The translations under genes were made by a program, and so were the position numbers. The notes beneath the pieces are model-generated. The model had not been told where the DNA came from, made no database searches, and was given only the letters and a program-made list of their open reading frames with translations. From the NCBI GenBank assembly GCA_963750045.1, contig CAVVPD010000006.1, positions 186,001 through 250,000 on the forward strand: a stretch of 64,000 bases of DNA, in the 5' to 3' direction. This stretch comes from DASUAS01 sp963750045. Its GTDB lineage: Bacteria; Actinomycetota; Acidimicrobiia; IMCC26256; DASPTH01. This document shows positions 1-8,477 of this stretch, piece after piece. Each line of letters begins with the position of its first letter. The stretch's first letter is position 1.

Positions 1-2
1 TC

Positions 3-770
3 TGTGACATCAGCGACGCCGCGGTGGCGGCGGGCCGCGCGCGCATCGAGACCTCGCTCGAACGGGCCGTGAGCTCCGGGAAGCTCGACGACGGGGCCCG
101 GACGGCGTCCCTCGCCCAGATCACCTTCGTGACCGACATCGGTGAGCTCGCGGACCGCCAGTTGGTCGTGGAGGCGGTGCGGGAGTTCGAGGACGAGAAG
201 CTCGAGGTGTTCGCCAGCCTGGGCAAGATCGTGATCGACGAGCAGGCGATCCTGGCGTCGAACACGTCGTCGATCCCCATCATGAAGCTGGCGATGGCCA
301 CCGAGCGTCCCGAGCACGTGGTGGGCCTGCACTTCTTCAACCCGGTGCCGGTGATGCGCCTCGTGGAGCTCATCCCGTCGATCGTCACGAGCCGTGACGT
401 GGCCGACCGCGCCGAGGACTTCATCGCGGAGGTGCTCGGCAAGCGGGTCATCCGCTCGCAGGACCGCGCCGGGTTCATCGTGAACGCGCTGTTCGTGCCC
501 TACGTGCTCGCGGCGATCCGCATGCTCGAGTCGGGGTTCGCCTCGGCCGAGGACATCGACGCCGGCATGGTCGAGGGCTGCTCGCACCCCATGGGCCCCC
601 TCGCCCTCGCCGACATGATCGGGCTCGACACCATCGAGGCGGTCGCCGACTCGATGTACGCCGAGTTCAAGGAGCCGCTCTACGCGCCTCCGCCGTTGCT
701 CTCGCGCATGGTCGAAGCCGGATTGCTCGGCCGCAAGTGCGGGCGCGGGTTCTTCACCTACTCCAGGTAA
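3..770 (+). CDS. 3-hydroxyacyl-CoA (3-hydroxybutyryl-CoA) dehydrogenase, 5' partial
   Basis: Oxidises L-3-hydroxyacyl-CoA to 3-ketoacyl-CoA with NAD+ in the cytosol, in fatty-acid or butanoyl-CoA metabolism. The frame is open from the window edge, so the start and roughly 35 N-terminal residues with the GxGxxG NAD-binding loop lie outside. Visible family marks are ASNTSS (substrate-contacting Asn and Ser), GLHFFNPVPVM with the catalytic His, the conserved Glu in VELI, and a C-terminal helical domain ending GRKCGRGFFTY. Length agrees with the short monofunctional family of about 280 residues, not the FadB fusion. It lies 16 bp ahead of an enoyl-CoA hydratase, the enzyme of the preceding beta-oxidation step, so the two are probably one operon. 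The exact chain-length specificity cannot be read from sequence. Confidence 0.88.
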   Translation, partial: CDISDAAVAAGRARIETSLERAVSSGKLDDGARTASLAQITFVTDIGELADRQLVVEAVREFEDEKLEVFASLGKIVIDEQAILASNTSSIPIMKLAMATERPEHVVGLHFFNPVPVMRLVELIPSIVTSRDVADRAEDFIAEVLGKRVIRSQDRAGFIVNALFVPYVLAAIRMLESGFASAEDIDAGMVEGCSHPMGPLALADMIGLDTIEAVADSMYAEFKEPLYAPPPLLSRMVEAGLLGRKCGRGFFTYSR

Positions 771-786
771 CCGGGAGCGCCGACGC

Positions 787-1567
787 ATGTCCGAACCGCT
801 GGTCCTCGTCGAGTCGCGCCCCGACGGTGTGACCCTGCTGCGCCTCAACCGACCGCCGCTCAACCCGCTGTCGAGCGCGTTGCTCGGTGAGCTGGCCGAG
901 ATCGCGGCGCGCGCTCACCGCCGACCCCTCGCTGAAGGCCGTGGTCGTGACGGGCAGCGAGAAGGCGTTCGCGGCGGGCGCCGACGTGGCGGAGTTCACC
1001 GCCGAGGGCGCCGCGGCCGCGGTGAACGCGGGGATCCGCGCCGGGCTCGACGCGCTGGCCGCGATCCCCCGCCCGGTGATCGCCGCGGTCAACGGGTTCG
1101 CGCTCGGCGGCGGGTTCGAGCTCGCTCTGGCCTGCGACCTGCGGGTGGCGGCCGACTCGGCCCGGCTCGGCTTCCCCGAGATCCAGCTCGGCATCTTCCC
1201 CGGCGGCGGCGGCACCCAGCGCGTCACTCGGTTGGTCGGCCCGGCCAAGGCCAAGGAGCTCATCTGGAGCGGCCGTCACGTCCGTGCCGAGGAGGCGCTC
1301 GCGCTCGGCCTGGTCGACCGGGTCGTCCCGGCGGCCGAGGTGCTCGACACCGCGCTCGAGTGGGCCGGGTCGCTGGCGACGGGCGCGGTCGTCGCCATGG
1401 GCATCGCCAAACGGGTCGTCGACGCCGGGCTCGACGGCTCCCTCGCCGCCGGGTTCGACCTCGAGGGCGAGGGGTTCGTCGAGGTCTTCGGCACCGACGA
1501 CGCCCGCGTCGGCATCCGCAGCTTCCTCGACGACGGCCCCGGCAAGGCCACCTTCGGCGGCCGCTGA
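787..1567 (+). CDS. Enoyl-CoA hydratase/isomerase (crotonase family), frame broken near 910
   Basis: Hydrates trans-2-enoyl-CoA to 3-hydroxyacyl-CoA, pairing with the upstream dehydrogenase. The N-terminus MSEPLVLVESRPDGVTLLRL is in one frame, and from about position 911 the homology continues one base later as ALTADPSLKAVVVTG, so a single extra base (or two missing) lies in the GCGC run at 905-913. Both crotonase glutamates are present: one in GGGFELAL and one in the FPEIQLGIFPGGGGT loop. The oxyanion-hole region AFAAGADV is intact. The corrected protein would be about 260 residues, normal for the family. A GGGAG-like ribosome site precedes the ATG. I treat the break as a sequence error because the whole protein is otherwise conserved. 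Confidence 0.85.
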
Positions 1568-1579
1568 CGCCGGTTCCGC

Positions 1580-2943
1580 TCAGAGGGGCGAGTTGACCGC
1601 GGCGACGGCCTTGATCTCCTCCGCGTCGGCGGCGAGGAAGAAGCCGGCAGCGACCGTGGCGTCGGTCGCCGCGGCGTAGCGGGCCAGGTAGTCGTCGCGG
1701 CCGGTGTAGCACGCCGCGAGGGTGGCGGTGTCGAACGGCGTGGTGGAGCCGGCGAGGAACGCGACCGGGTCGCCGCGGTTCCCGAAGCCCGACAGCACCG
1801 CGGTCGGCACGTCGACGTGGGGGGTGCGGATGCCGCCCCGCACGTTGCCCAGCTCGTCGGTCACGAACGCGCCGTCGGCCACCTCGAGGCGCGGCGAGAT
1901 GGGCGGGCGGGTGCCCTCGCGCACCCAACGGTCGAGGTGTGAGACCGCCGCGTTCATCACGTAGTGCTGCGGGCCGGCGTTCACCGGGAGGTCGACGTGC
2001 ATGCCGAGGAAGTTGGTGACGGGCAGCGACGCGGCGGCGAGCTCCTCGACGGCGAGCTTCCCGGTGTCGAGCGGGCCGGTGACGAACGTGTAGACGTCGG
2101 CGTGGGCGGTTCCGGCCATCTCCCAGAGCGCGAACCGCTCGCCGTCGTCCTGGCGGGCGGCGAGGTAGCCGAGGGTGAGGAGATCGGTCTCGGCTTCGAC
2201 GCAGAGCACGGGAACGCGGAGGTCGTCACGGAAACGCACCGGCTCTCCCTGGAGCGCGGCCGCCGGATCGCCGTCGTCGTCGAGTGGTGCCGCGGTGCCG
2301 CCGCGGGCGTGCACGAGGAAGCCGTCGAAGGTGCGCGCGAACGGGTCGACGTCGTTCGCGTACGTGGTGAGGCGGAACGCCGATTGCGACTCGCCGATCG
2401 CGATCACCCGCTCGACGGTGAGACCTTCGAGGGTGGTGCCGGCTGCCGCGCGCGCCGCCCTGCCGGCCTGCGTGAAGATGTCGTAGGAGAAGCGGTCGCC
2501 GGGGTGAACGAGCGATCCGTAGCGCGCGGGGTCGGTGCCGGTCAGGCCGGGGGTCGCCAACCCCACGAGCCCCGTGCCCCCGTGCACGCCGAGTTGCTGC
2601 GCCGACACGCCGATCCACGCCGCACCGCTCCGCATCAGCTCGCGGTGCGTGAAGATCCAGTCGGGGCCGGCGTCGAGGCCGCCGCTCACGTTGAGCCATT
2701 CGACCCACACCGTGCCGTTGCACGCGGCCGGGTCGGCGGGACGGTAGACGAGCACGCGCGTCGTGTAGTCCGCCTCCTCGACGACGCGGGAGTCGGTCGC
2801 CCGCGCGCGTACACGCTCGCGGTGCCGGACAGCGCGTACTCCGCTTGCGTGTACCCGAGGGGCGCGACGTCGAACGTGGTCCCGCCGAGGAAGGGCGCGC
2901 CGCCTGCCGTCAGCTCGATCACGCGGGTCGCGGGTTCGGACAT
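1580..2943 (-). CDS. Alpha/beta hydrolase domain protein (Abhydrolase_10-like), frame broken near 2800
   Basis: Likely cytosolic hydrolase of unknown substrate. It is a paralogue of the next gene upstream, sharing the motifs VVYRP/VLVYRP, GTVWVEWLNVSGGLDAG and a nucleophile elbow GESQS (Ser of G-x-S-x-S). The start MSEPATRVIELTAGGAP at 2943 is in a different frame from the body; homology crosses frames at about 2795-2805 in a CGCGCG run (…ASVYARGR then ATDSRVVEEADYTTRV). The corrected length is about 450 residues. Unlike its neighbour it has no signal peptide. It follows the neighbour by 9 bp on the same strand, so they are co-transcribed. Proteins of this family are commonly annotated only as alpha/beta hydrolase domain-containing; ester or lactone hydrolysis is inference. 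Confidence 0.78.
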
Positions 2944-2952
2944 GGTCGCTCC

Positions 2953-4473
2953 TCAGCTCCCGATGGTGGACTGTGCCGCGGCAGCCTTGATGTGCTTCGC
3001 GTCGGCGGGGAGGACGAACCCTGCCTTGACCGCCTTGTCCGTGGCAGTGTCCCACGCCCGCACGAACGCCGCGTGCGACGGGTAGAGCGCGGCCAACTCA
3101 GCGGCGTCGAACGGCTTCGTCGTGCCGAACAGGAAGCAGAAGCTGCTGCCGGTCTGCCCGGTGCCCGCCAACGTGGCAATGGGCGCGTCGACGTGCGGGG
3201 TGCGGATCCCGCCGATGGCGTTGCCGTTGGCGTCGAGACGGAACGCGGGTGGATCGACGGCGGTGTCGACGCGGAGCCGGGGCGCCTTCCGCGGTGGCGT
3301 GCCCGTCGTGACCCAGTGGTCCATCGCGGCGACGGCGGCGCGGGCGACGTAGGTGTGCGGGCCCGCGTTGATCGGGAGCGCGCAGTCGATGAAGCCGTTG
3401 TACAGCGACCGCACGGTGGAGATCATGGTGTCGAAAGTGCGAGCGTCGGCGTCGCCGGTTCCCGCATCCTGTGGGCCGATCTCGAGCCCGTACGTGTCGT
3501 AGTGGGAAGCCCCGGCCACCTCCCAATCGCGGAAGTACCGAGAGTCAGGTTGGCGCGCCGACGCGTAGCCGAGAGCGACGAGGTCGGATTCGGTGGTGAC
3601 GATCATCACCGGGAGGCGGAGATCGTCGCGGATGCGGATCCTCGAGTTGTCGCCGGACGCGAAGCCGGGCCCCTCGAAGGTCGCGGCGGTACCAGCCCGG
3701 CTCTCGAGGAAGAAGGCGTCGTACACGCCGGTGCGGACGGCGAGCGCGTTCGCGTAGCTCGTGAGCCAGAACGTCGACTGTGATTCCCCGACTGCCACCA
3801 GCCGCTTCGGGCGAAGCCCGCCGAGCACCGTCGACGCGTCGCCGCGAATCGCTTGTCCGGCCTGCGAGTAGATGTCGTAGGCGAACTGGTCGCCCGGGTG
3901 GGTGAGCGAGCCGTACCGGACCGGGTCCGCGTTCACGAGAGCCTGCGTCGAGATCAGAGGATCGGAACCGCCGACGATCCCGATCCTCTGCGCGGTCACA
4001 CCCACCCATGCCATGCCGGCCCGGATCTGCTCGACGTGCGTCATGGTCCAGTTGGCGCCCGCGTCGAGCCCACCGCTCACGTTGAGCCATTCGACCATGA
4101 CGGTGCCGTCGAACTTCTTCGGCTCGATGGGCCGGTAGACGACGATGCGGGTCTTGTAGGGCGCGGTCGCCGCCGGTGAGACCGTCCACTTCCCGTCGGC
4201 GGTGAGGGGAGCCGCGTTCGCGTACGACGTTGCGCTGCCGGACAGGAAGTACTCCTCCTGCTCGTAGCCGACCGACGCAAGGTCGAAGGTGGAGCTCTGC
4301 AGCACGATCTTGCCGTTGCCCGTCGTGATCGGGCCCTCGACCGTGGGCACGGGGACCCTGATCGGTGTCGCGGCCGGGGTGGCGCCCGCAACGGGAGGCG
4401 CGACGAGCACCGCTCCGAGCGCGGCGGCGCCGATCATCACCAGCCTGAGCCTGACGGCACGTCCGCGGCGCAC
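2953..4473 (-). CDS. Secreted alpha/beta hydrolase domain protein (Abhydrolase_10-like)
   Basis: A 506-residue hydrolase with an N-terminal signal peptide (charged MRRGRAVRLR, hydrophobic core LVMIGAAALGAVLVA, likely cleavage after PPVAGATPA), so it probably acts outside the membrane. It has the same architecture as the downstream paralogue: VVYRP, WLNVSGGLDAG near residue 140, and a catalytic-Ser elbow VGESQS near residue 230. A His in the VAGASHYD segment is a candidate triad member. The GTG start at 4473 is chosen because it begins the signal peptide and has a TAGCTT hexamer six bases upstream. The substrate is unknown. The pair of one exported and one cytosolic copy may act sequentially on the same kind of compound, which is inference. 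Confidence 0.8.
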   Translation of the reverse strand: MRRGRAVRLRLVMIGAAALGAVLVAPPVAGATPAATPIRVPVPTVEGPITTGNGKIVLQSSTFDLASVGYEQEEYFLSGSATSYANAAPLTADGKWTVSPAATAPYKTRIVVYRPIEPKKFDGTVMVEWLNVSGGLDAGANWTMTHVEQIRAGMAWVGVTAQRIGIVGGSDPLISTQALVNADPVRYGSLTHPGDQFAYDIYSQAGQAIRGDASTVLGGLRPKRLVAVGESQSTFWLTSYANALAVRTGVYDAFFLESRAGTAATFEGPGFASGDNSRIRIRDDLRLPVMIVTTESDLVALGYASARQPDSRYFRDWEVAGASHYDTYGLEIGPQDAGTGDADARTFDTMISTVRSLYNGFIDCALPINAGPHTYVARAAVAAMDHWVTTGTPPRKAPRLRVDTAVDPPAFRLDANGNAIGGIRTPHVDAPIATLAGTGQTGSSFCFLFGTTKPFDAAELAALYPSHAAFVRAWDTATDKAVKAGFVLPADAKHIKAAAAQSTIGS

Positions 4474-4477
4474 CGGC

Positions 4478-4933
4478 TCAAGCTACGTGGCCACCCTCGA
4501 TCCGTGCCTTCAGGCGCCGCAGGTTGCCCTCCCAGATGCGCTTGAGCACCGGCCGGCCGAACTGCTCCCCGGCGACGCTCCCCAGCCACCACGGGAACCG
4601 CAGCCGCTCCTCCCAGCAGAAGTCGGTGGACGCCCCACCCGCGAGGGGCCGGAGGCGGAATTCGCCGACGCCGGAGACCGCCCCCCGGTGCTCGATGCCC
4701 ATGACCGCGCCCGGCTCCCACCTCGTCACGGCGAAGTGGTCGTTGGTGCGGATGGGCCCGACGCGGGTCAGGCAGTCGAACTCGGCGCCGACGCCCGAGT
4801 GCCGCTCGGTGCGGAATGTGATGGTCTCGGCGTCGAGCATCCACTCGGTGTGGGTCTCGATGCGCTCGACGGCCTGCCACACCTCGTCGGGCGGGACGGC
4901 GATGGTGATGCAGATGTGGATGGTGACGCTCAT
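4478..4933 (-). CDS. SRPBCC family protein (polyketide cyclase/dehydrase-like)
   Basis: A 151-residue START/Bet v1-type hydrophobic-ligand fold. The recognisable plan is an N-terminal beta strand IHICITIAVPPDEVW, then W-containing helix, the RVGPIRTNDHFAVTRWEPG strand pair, and a C-terminal amphipathic helix ending RRLKARIEGG. Such proteins bind lipids, aromatic substrates or act as stress-responsive folds; none can be picked from sequence. Its ATG overlaps the galT stop (ATGA at 4930-4933), so it is translated from the galT message. It ends five bases before the start of the secreted hydrolase. Confidence 0.8.
   Translation of the reverse strand: MSVTIHICITIAVPPDEVWQAVERIETHTEWMLDAETITFRTERHSGVGAEFDCLTRVGPIRTNDHFAVTRWEPGAVMGIEHRGAVSGVGEFRLRPLAGGASTDFCWEERLRFPWWLGSVAGEQFGRPVLKRIWEGNLRRLKARIEGGHVA
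4480..4485 (-). promoter_or_regulatory. Putative -10 of the tandem hydrolase genes
   Basis: TAGCTT on the minus strand, six bases before GTG 4473, overlapping the end of the SRPBCC gene. Confidence 0.35.
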
Positions 4934-5842
4934 CGGGCCTCCTCGCCCGGGACGGCCGAGCGGAGCTCGAGCGCGGCTCGTTCGGGTGGGACCGTGTTGA
5001 CGAGGATGCCGGTGGCCTGCTCGAAGCCGGCGACCACCGACACGCGCGGGATCACCTCCACATACCAGTGGAACGGTTCGGTGCCGGGGGCCGCGGTGTG
5101 CACGACGAGGTTGTAGGGAGGGTCACCGAGGACGACGCGGAGACGCGCCAGCGCGTCGCGCAGCGCCACCGCAGCGGTCGCGATCGTCTTGTCGTCGGCC
5201 TGGTCGAAACGCGCGCCGGCTGCGGTGTGCGCGACGCGGCATCAGGTAGGGCGCGGTCGAGGCGTGCGGGCACCACACGATCGCGTCTCCGCGTTCGATC
5301 GTCAGAGCGTCGCTCTTGGCGTCACGTGTGACGAGGTCGTACGCGGCGACCCGGGCCCGTGCCGTCTCGGCGGCGACAGCAGAGGGGACGAGGTCGAGGG
5401 CGAAGATCTGCGCGTGCGGGTGCGCGATCGAGGCTCCCGCGCCGCGGAGATGGTTGAGGATCGCCACGGCGTACGCGGCACCGCCTTCGAGGTGGGCGCG
5501 GACGCGGTCGCGCCACATGGCGACGACTTCGGCGGCCTCGGCATCGTCGAGGCCGGCGAACGAGCGCGAATGGTGAGGGGAGAGGACCACGACCTCGTGG
5601 GCTTCGACGATCGGATAGAGGTTGGGGAAGACCCGGACCCGCCACCCGGGGGAGCCCGGCGCGCCGGGACCGGCGCGTGCCAGCTCGGGCGGGGTCCGCG
5701 ATTCGTGGCCCGGGCAGAAGGGGCACTCCTCGGCGCCGGTGGCGTCGGGGGTCACGGCGGCGAAGCTCGTGGGCCTCGCCGCACGTCCCGCGGCGACGAT
5801 GACATCGTGCCCGCTCAACGGATCGTGGCGGAGCTCCGACAT
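4930..5842 (-). CDS. galT: Galactose-1-phosphate uridylyltransferase, frame broken near 5235
   Basis: Transfers UMP between UDP-glucose and galactose-1-phosphate (Leloir pathway), or acts on a related sugar phosphate. The N-terminal CPFC zinc ligand motif is in ECPFCPGHES, and the catalytic His-Pro-His is in IAHPHAQIF. The C-terminal half NLVVHTAAPGTEPFHWYVEVIPR, with the second HIT-type repeat and FHWYVE, is in another frame; the crossing lies near 5225-5245 after STAPYLMPRRAH. Corrected length is about 300 residues. No galK is in the window, but a GalE-like epimerase is at 22840. A TAACCT hexamer lies seven bases before the ATG. The break is probably a base-call error. Confidence 0.85.
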
Positions 5843-5849
5843 TGCGATC

Positions 5850-5855
5850 AGGTTA
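5850..5855 (-). promoter_or_regulatory. Putative -10 of galT-SRPBCC unit
   Basis: TAACCT on the minus strand, seven bases before the galT ATG, which would give a leaderless transcript. No convincing -35 is visible. Confidence 0.45.
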
Positions 5856-5894
5856 CGCGGGCCCGGCCGTGCGAGCCTCCGGCCGGCCGGCCCC

Positions 5895-5900
5895 TAAATT
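5895..5900 (+). promoter_or_regulatory. Putative -10 of the flavoprotein gene at 5910
   Basis: TAAATT, an AT-rich island in GC-rich DNA, nine bases before the ATG at 5910. With the galT hexamer it forms a divergent 67-bp promoter region. Confidence 0.5.
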
Positions 5901-5909
5901 CAGGGACCG

Positions 5910-7265
5910 ATGCCGAGTCTCGTGATCCTGGGTGGTGGCCCCGCGGGGAACACCTGCGCGAGCGTCGCCGCCACCCTGGGCGCCGACGTCACGCTGGTCG
6001 AGCGGGACATCGTCGGCGGGGCCGCCCACCTCTGGGACTGCATCCCGTCGAAGGCGCTGATCGCCACGGGCGGTGAGCTGGTCGAGCTCGACCGCGCCCA
6101 GGCCATGGGACTGTCGGCCGAGGGACACCTCGACATCGACGCGCTCCGGGTGCGCGTGGCGTCGATCGAGGATCGCCTGCACGAGCTGATCACGACCCAG
6201 CTCGCCTCCCAGCAGGTGCGGGTGATCCGGGGGAGTGGTGAGCTCAAGGGTCCCCACGAGGTCGTGGTCGACACCAACGGCGTGATCGAGGAGGTGTCGG
6301 CGGACTTCATCCTGATCGCCACCGGTTCGCGGCCGCGGGTCCCCGACTTCGTGACCGTCGACCGCGAGCGCGTGCTCACCACCCGCGACGCCTACCCGCC
6401 GCCGGAGATCCCGGAGCACGCGATCGTGATCGGTTCCGGCGTCACCGGGGTCGAGTTCACCCACATGTTCGACTCGTTGGGTTCGAAGGTGACGCTGCTC
6501 GTCTCGCGTCAGCAGGTGCTGCCGATCAAGGACGCCGAGGTCGCCGCCGTCCTCGAGGACGCGTTCCTGCAGCGGGGCATCGCGCTGCTGAAGGGCGCGC
6601 GCGCCAGCGCGGTCGAGCGTGACGGGAACACGGTGCGCGTGCGCTGTGAGGACGGCCGGGTGATCGACGGTTCGCATGCGCTGCTCGCCGTCGGCTCGAT
6701 CCCGAACAGTGAGACGCTGGGCCTCGACGCCGCCGGCGTGGAGGTGGACCGGGCCGGCTACATCCCCGTCAACCACAACTGCCTGAGCAACGTCGGCCAC
6801 ATCTATGCCGCCGGTGACGTGTCGGGCAAGCTCCCGCTCTCGTCGGTCGCGGCGATGCAGGGCCGCAAGATCGCCGAGCACCTGATGGGCCTGCACAACC
6901 GCCCGCACCGTCACCTCGACTACGACAAGGCGGCGTCGGCGGTGTTCACCGACCCCGAGATCGCCGACGTCGGCCTGGCCGAGGCGGAGGCCTTCGCCGA
7001 GGGCCGCAAGATCCGGGTCACCAAGGTGCCGTTCACCGCCAACGCGAAGGCGCTCATCAAGGGCGACGCGCGCGGCTTCGTGAAGATCCTCTCGGACCCG
7101 GCGACCGGCGTGGTGCTCGGCGGTTCGATCGTCGGTCGGAGCGCGGCCGAGCTGATCAGCGTGATCGCGCTCGCCGTCACCACCGGCCTCAAGGTCGACG
7201 ACATCGTCGACTCGCTGCTCGTGCACCCGTCGCTCGCCGAGCTCCTCGCCGACGCCGCCAGCTAG
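5910..7265 (+). CDS. NAD(P)H quinone reductase-type pyridine nucleotide-disulfide oxidoreductase (LpdA/SthA-like)
   Basis: FAD flavoprotein of 451 residues that uses NAD(P)H to reduce quinones or other acceptors. The FAD motif is GGGPAGNTCAS at residue 7, the NAD(P) motif GSGVTGVEFTHMF near 175, and the second FAD motif IYAAGDV near 298. In true lipoamide dehydrogenases the active site is CxxxxC; here GGAAHLWDCIPSK keeps only the second Cys, and the C-terminal H-x-H-P-T interface is replaced by VHPSLAELL. That pattern is known from mycobacterial LpdA (Rv3303c), a quinone reductase not active as lipoamide dehydrogenase. It is monocistronic and ends convergently with the next gene. Confidence 0.85.
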   Translation: MPSLVILGGGPAGNTCASVAATLGADVTLVERDIVGGAAHLWDCIPSKALIATGGELVELDRAQAMGLSAEGHLDIDALRVRVASIEDRLHELITTQLASQQVRVIRGSGELKGPHEVVVDTNGVIEEVSADFILIATGSRPRVPDFVTVDRERVLTTRDAYPPPEIPEHAIVIGSGVTGVEFTHMFDSLGSKVTLLVSRQQVLPIKDAEVAAVLEDAFLQRGIALLKGARASAVERDGNTVRVRCEDGRVIDGSHALLAVGSIPNSETLGLDAAGVEVDRAGYIPVNHNCLSNVGHIYAAGDVSGKLPLSSVAAMQGRKIAEHLMGLHNRPHRHLDYDKAASAVFTDPEIADVGLAEAEAFAEGRKIRVTKVPFTANAKALIKGDARGFVKILSDPATGVVLGGSIVGRSAAELISVIALAVTTGLKVDDIVDSLLVHPSLAELLADAAS

Positions 7266-7273
7266 CGGCAACG

Positions 7274-7288
7274 CGTCACGGCGTGACG
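7274..7288. terminator. Possible bidirectional terminator hairpin
   Basis: Perfect inverted repeat CGTCAC-GGC-GTGACG between convergent genes, overlapping the stop codon of the minus-strand hydrolase. There is no T-tract, so intrinsic termination is uncertain. Confidence 0.35.
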
Positions 7289-8127
7289 AAGCGCTGGACG
7301 AACTCCAGCGCCGTGTTCGCGACCTCGCGCCATCCGTGGTCGACGGTGAGCGCGTGTCCGCGGCCCTTCATCTTGACGATCTCGGTGACCGAGTCCTGGT
7401 TGCGCCGTTCCCGCTTGTACGAGGAGTTGCTGATCGCCCAGGGGACAGTGTGGTCCCGCTCGCCGGCGATGATGAGCAGCGGGCCGCGGTCGGGGTTCTT
7501 GGTCTTGACCTTCACCTGGGTCCACGGGTTGAGGTTCGCGGCGGCGGCCTGGAACAGCGGCAGGCCCGCGGCGGGAACCGCGAAGGTGTTGTAGAGCTCG
7601 TGCGCCTCGTCCTCGGTCACCGCGTTGGCGAAGGCGTACCGGAACTGCTCGTAGGTGAGCGGAACCGCGCGGCCGTGGTTGGCGGGATTGCGCAGCACCG
7701 GCGACGACGATCGCAGGGCCGAGATCGGGAGCGGGAGCACACCGCGGTGCGGCGCGGGGCTGATGGCGACCGAGGCGTCGCTGCAGCCGCGCCCGGCGAG
7801 GATCTCGGTGAGCAGCCCGCCGAACGAGTGACCGATGACGGCCGGCCGATGCTGCAGCTCGCCGATGACGTCCTGGACGTGGTCGGCGACCTGCTTCACC
7901 GACTTGTGGGCGAACACCTCGGGGTGCCGATTCGCCTCGTCGACGTCGTTCGGGTCATCGGGCCAGCCGGCGGTCACGGTCGAGAACCCGGCGGCCTCGG
8001 ACAGTTCGACCCAACGGTCCCAGCTGCTCGGCAGCAGCCACAACCCGTGCACGAACACGATCGGTGTCCTGCCCGACGCGTTCGCCGCCTCGACCTGCTT
8101 CGCCTCGTACTCCATCAGCGCTGCCAT
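7276..8127 (-). CDS. Alpha/beta hydrolase
   Basis: A 283-residue hydrolase. The oxyanion strand is PIVFVHGLWLLPSSW near residue 24, the nucleophile elbow GHSFGG (Ser of GHSFG) near 108, an acid in GERDHTVP near 218, and the catalytic His in GRGHALTVD near 252. Related proteins include esterases and haloalkane/epoxide hydrolase-like enzymes; the reaction is not identifiable. The frame is open upstream to 8259, but the upstream part is out-of-frame read-through of a PhzF remnant; the start MAALMEYEAKQ at 8127 (or ATG 8115) best fits the fold. It abuts the truncated PhzF gene, so its expression may depend on the accA unit. Confidence 0.8.
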   Translation of the reverse strand: MAALMEYEAKQVEAANASGRTPIVFVHGLWLLPSSWDRWVELSEAAGFSTVTAGWPDDPNDVDEANRHPEVFAHKSVKQVADHVQDVIGELQHRPAVIGHSFGGLLTEILAGRGCSDASVAISPAPHRGVLPLPISALRSSSPVLRNPANHGRAVPLTYEQFRYAFANAVTEDEAHELYNTFAVPAAGLPLFQAAAANLNPWTQVKVKTKNPDRGPLLIIAGERDHTVPWAISNSSYKRERRNQDSVTEIVKMKGRGHALTVDHGWREVANTALEFVQRFVTP

Positions 8128-8477
8128 GGGACCAGTCTCGCCGTGGCAGCTCGGATCGGGCAAGACGGACTGGTCGAGGCGCGGCGACGGCCGGACGGTG
8201 TTTCGAAGCGTCCCGTCTCCCAGAGCACGTGCGCGGTGGCGAGGGTGGCGTGGCCGCACAGGTCGACCTCGACCGTGGGTGTGAACCAGCGCAAGGGGAG
8301 CGGGGTTTCGCCGCCGTCGCCCCTCACCACGAACGCGGTCTCCGACAGGTTCATCTCCGCCGCGACCGCGAGCATCCAGTCGTCGTCGCGCGGGCCGTCG
8401 AGCAGGCAGACCGCAACCGGGTTGCCGCGGAACGCCTCGTCGGCGAACGCGTCGACCTGGACGAGGGCCAGGGTCAC
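8115..8477 (-). pseudogene. PhzF-family isomerase, N-terminal remnant
   Basis: The first 90 or so codons are clearly PhzF/phenazine-biosynthesis-like: VQVDAFADEAFRGNPVAVC, the conserved active-site Glu in MNLSETAFV, and LRWFTPTVEVDLCGHATL. After TAHVLWETGRF the similarity stops, the frame degenerates and ends within the start of the next hydrolase. Family members are about 280 residues, so nearly two thirds are missing and are not present in any frame nearby. That makes a real deletion or an assembly junction more likely than a one-base error. The GTG start overlaps the stop of the carboxylase gene (GTGA, 8474-8477). Its product, if made, is unlikely to be active. Confidence 0.7.

Noticed and set aside
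5853..7271. Long minus-strand frame of 472 codons opposite the flavoprotein gene
   Set aside because: High-GC codon bias leaves the antisense frame open. The plus strand has clear FAD and NAD motifs, while the antisense product is low-complexity Arg/Val/Asp/His without any fold signature.
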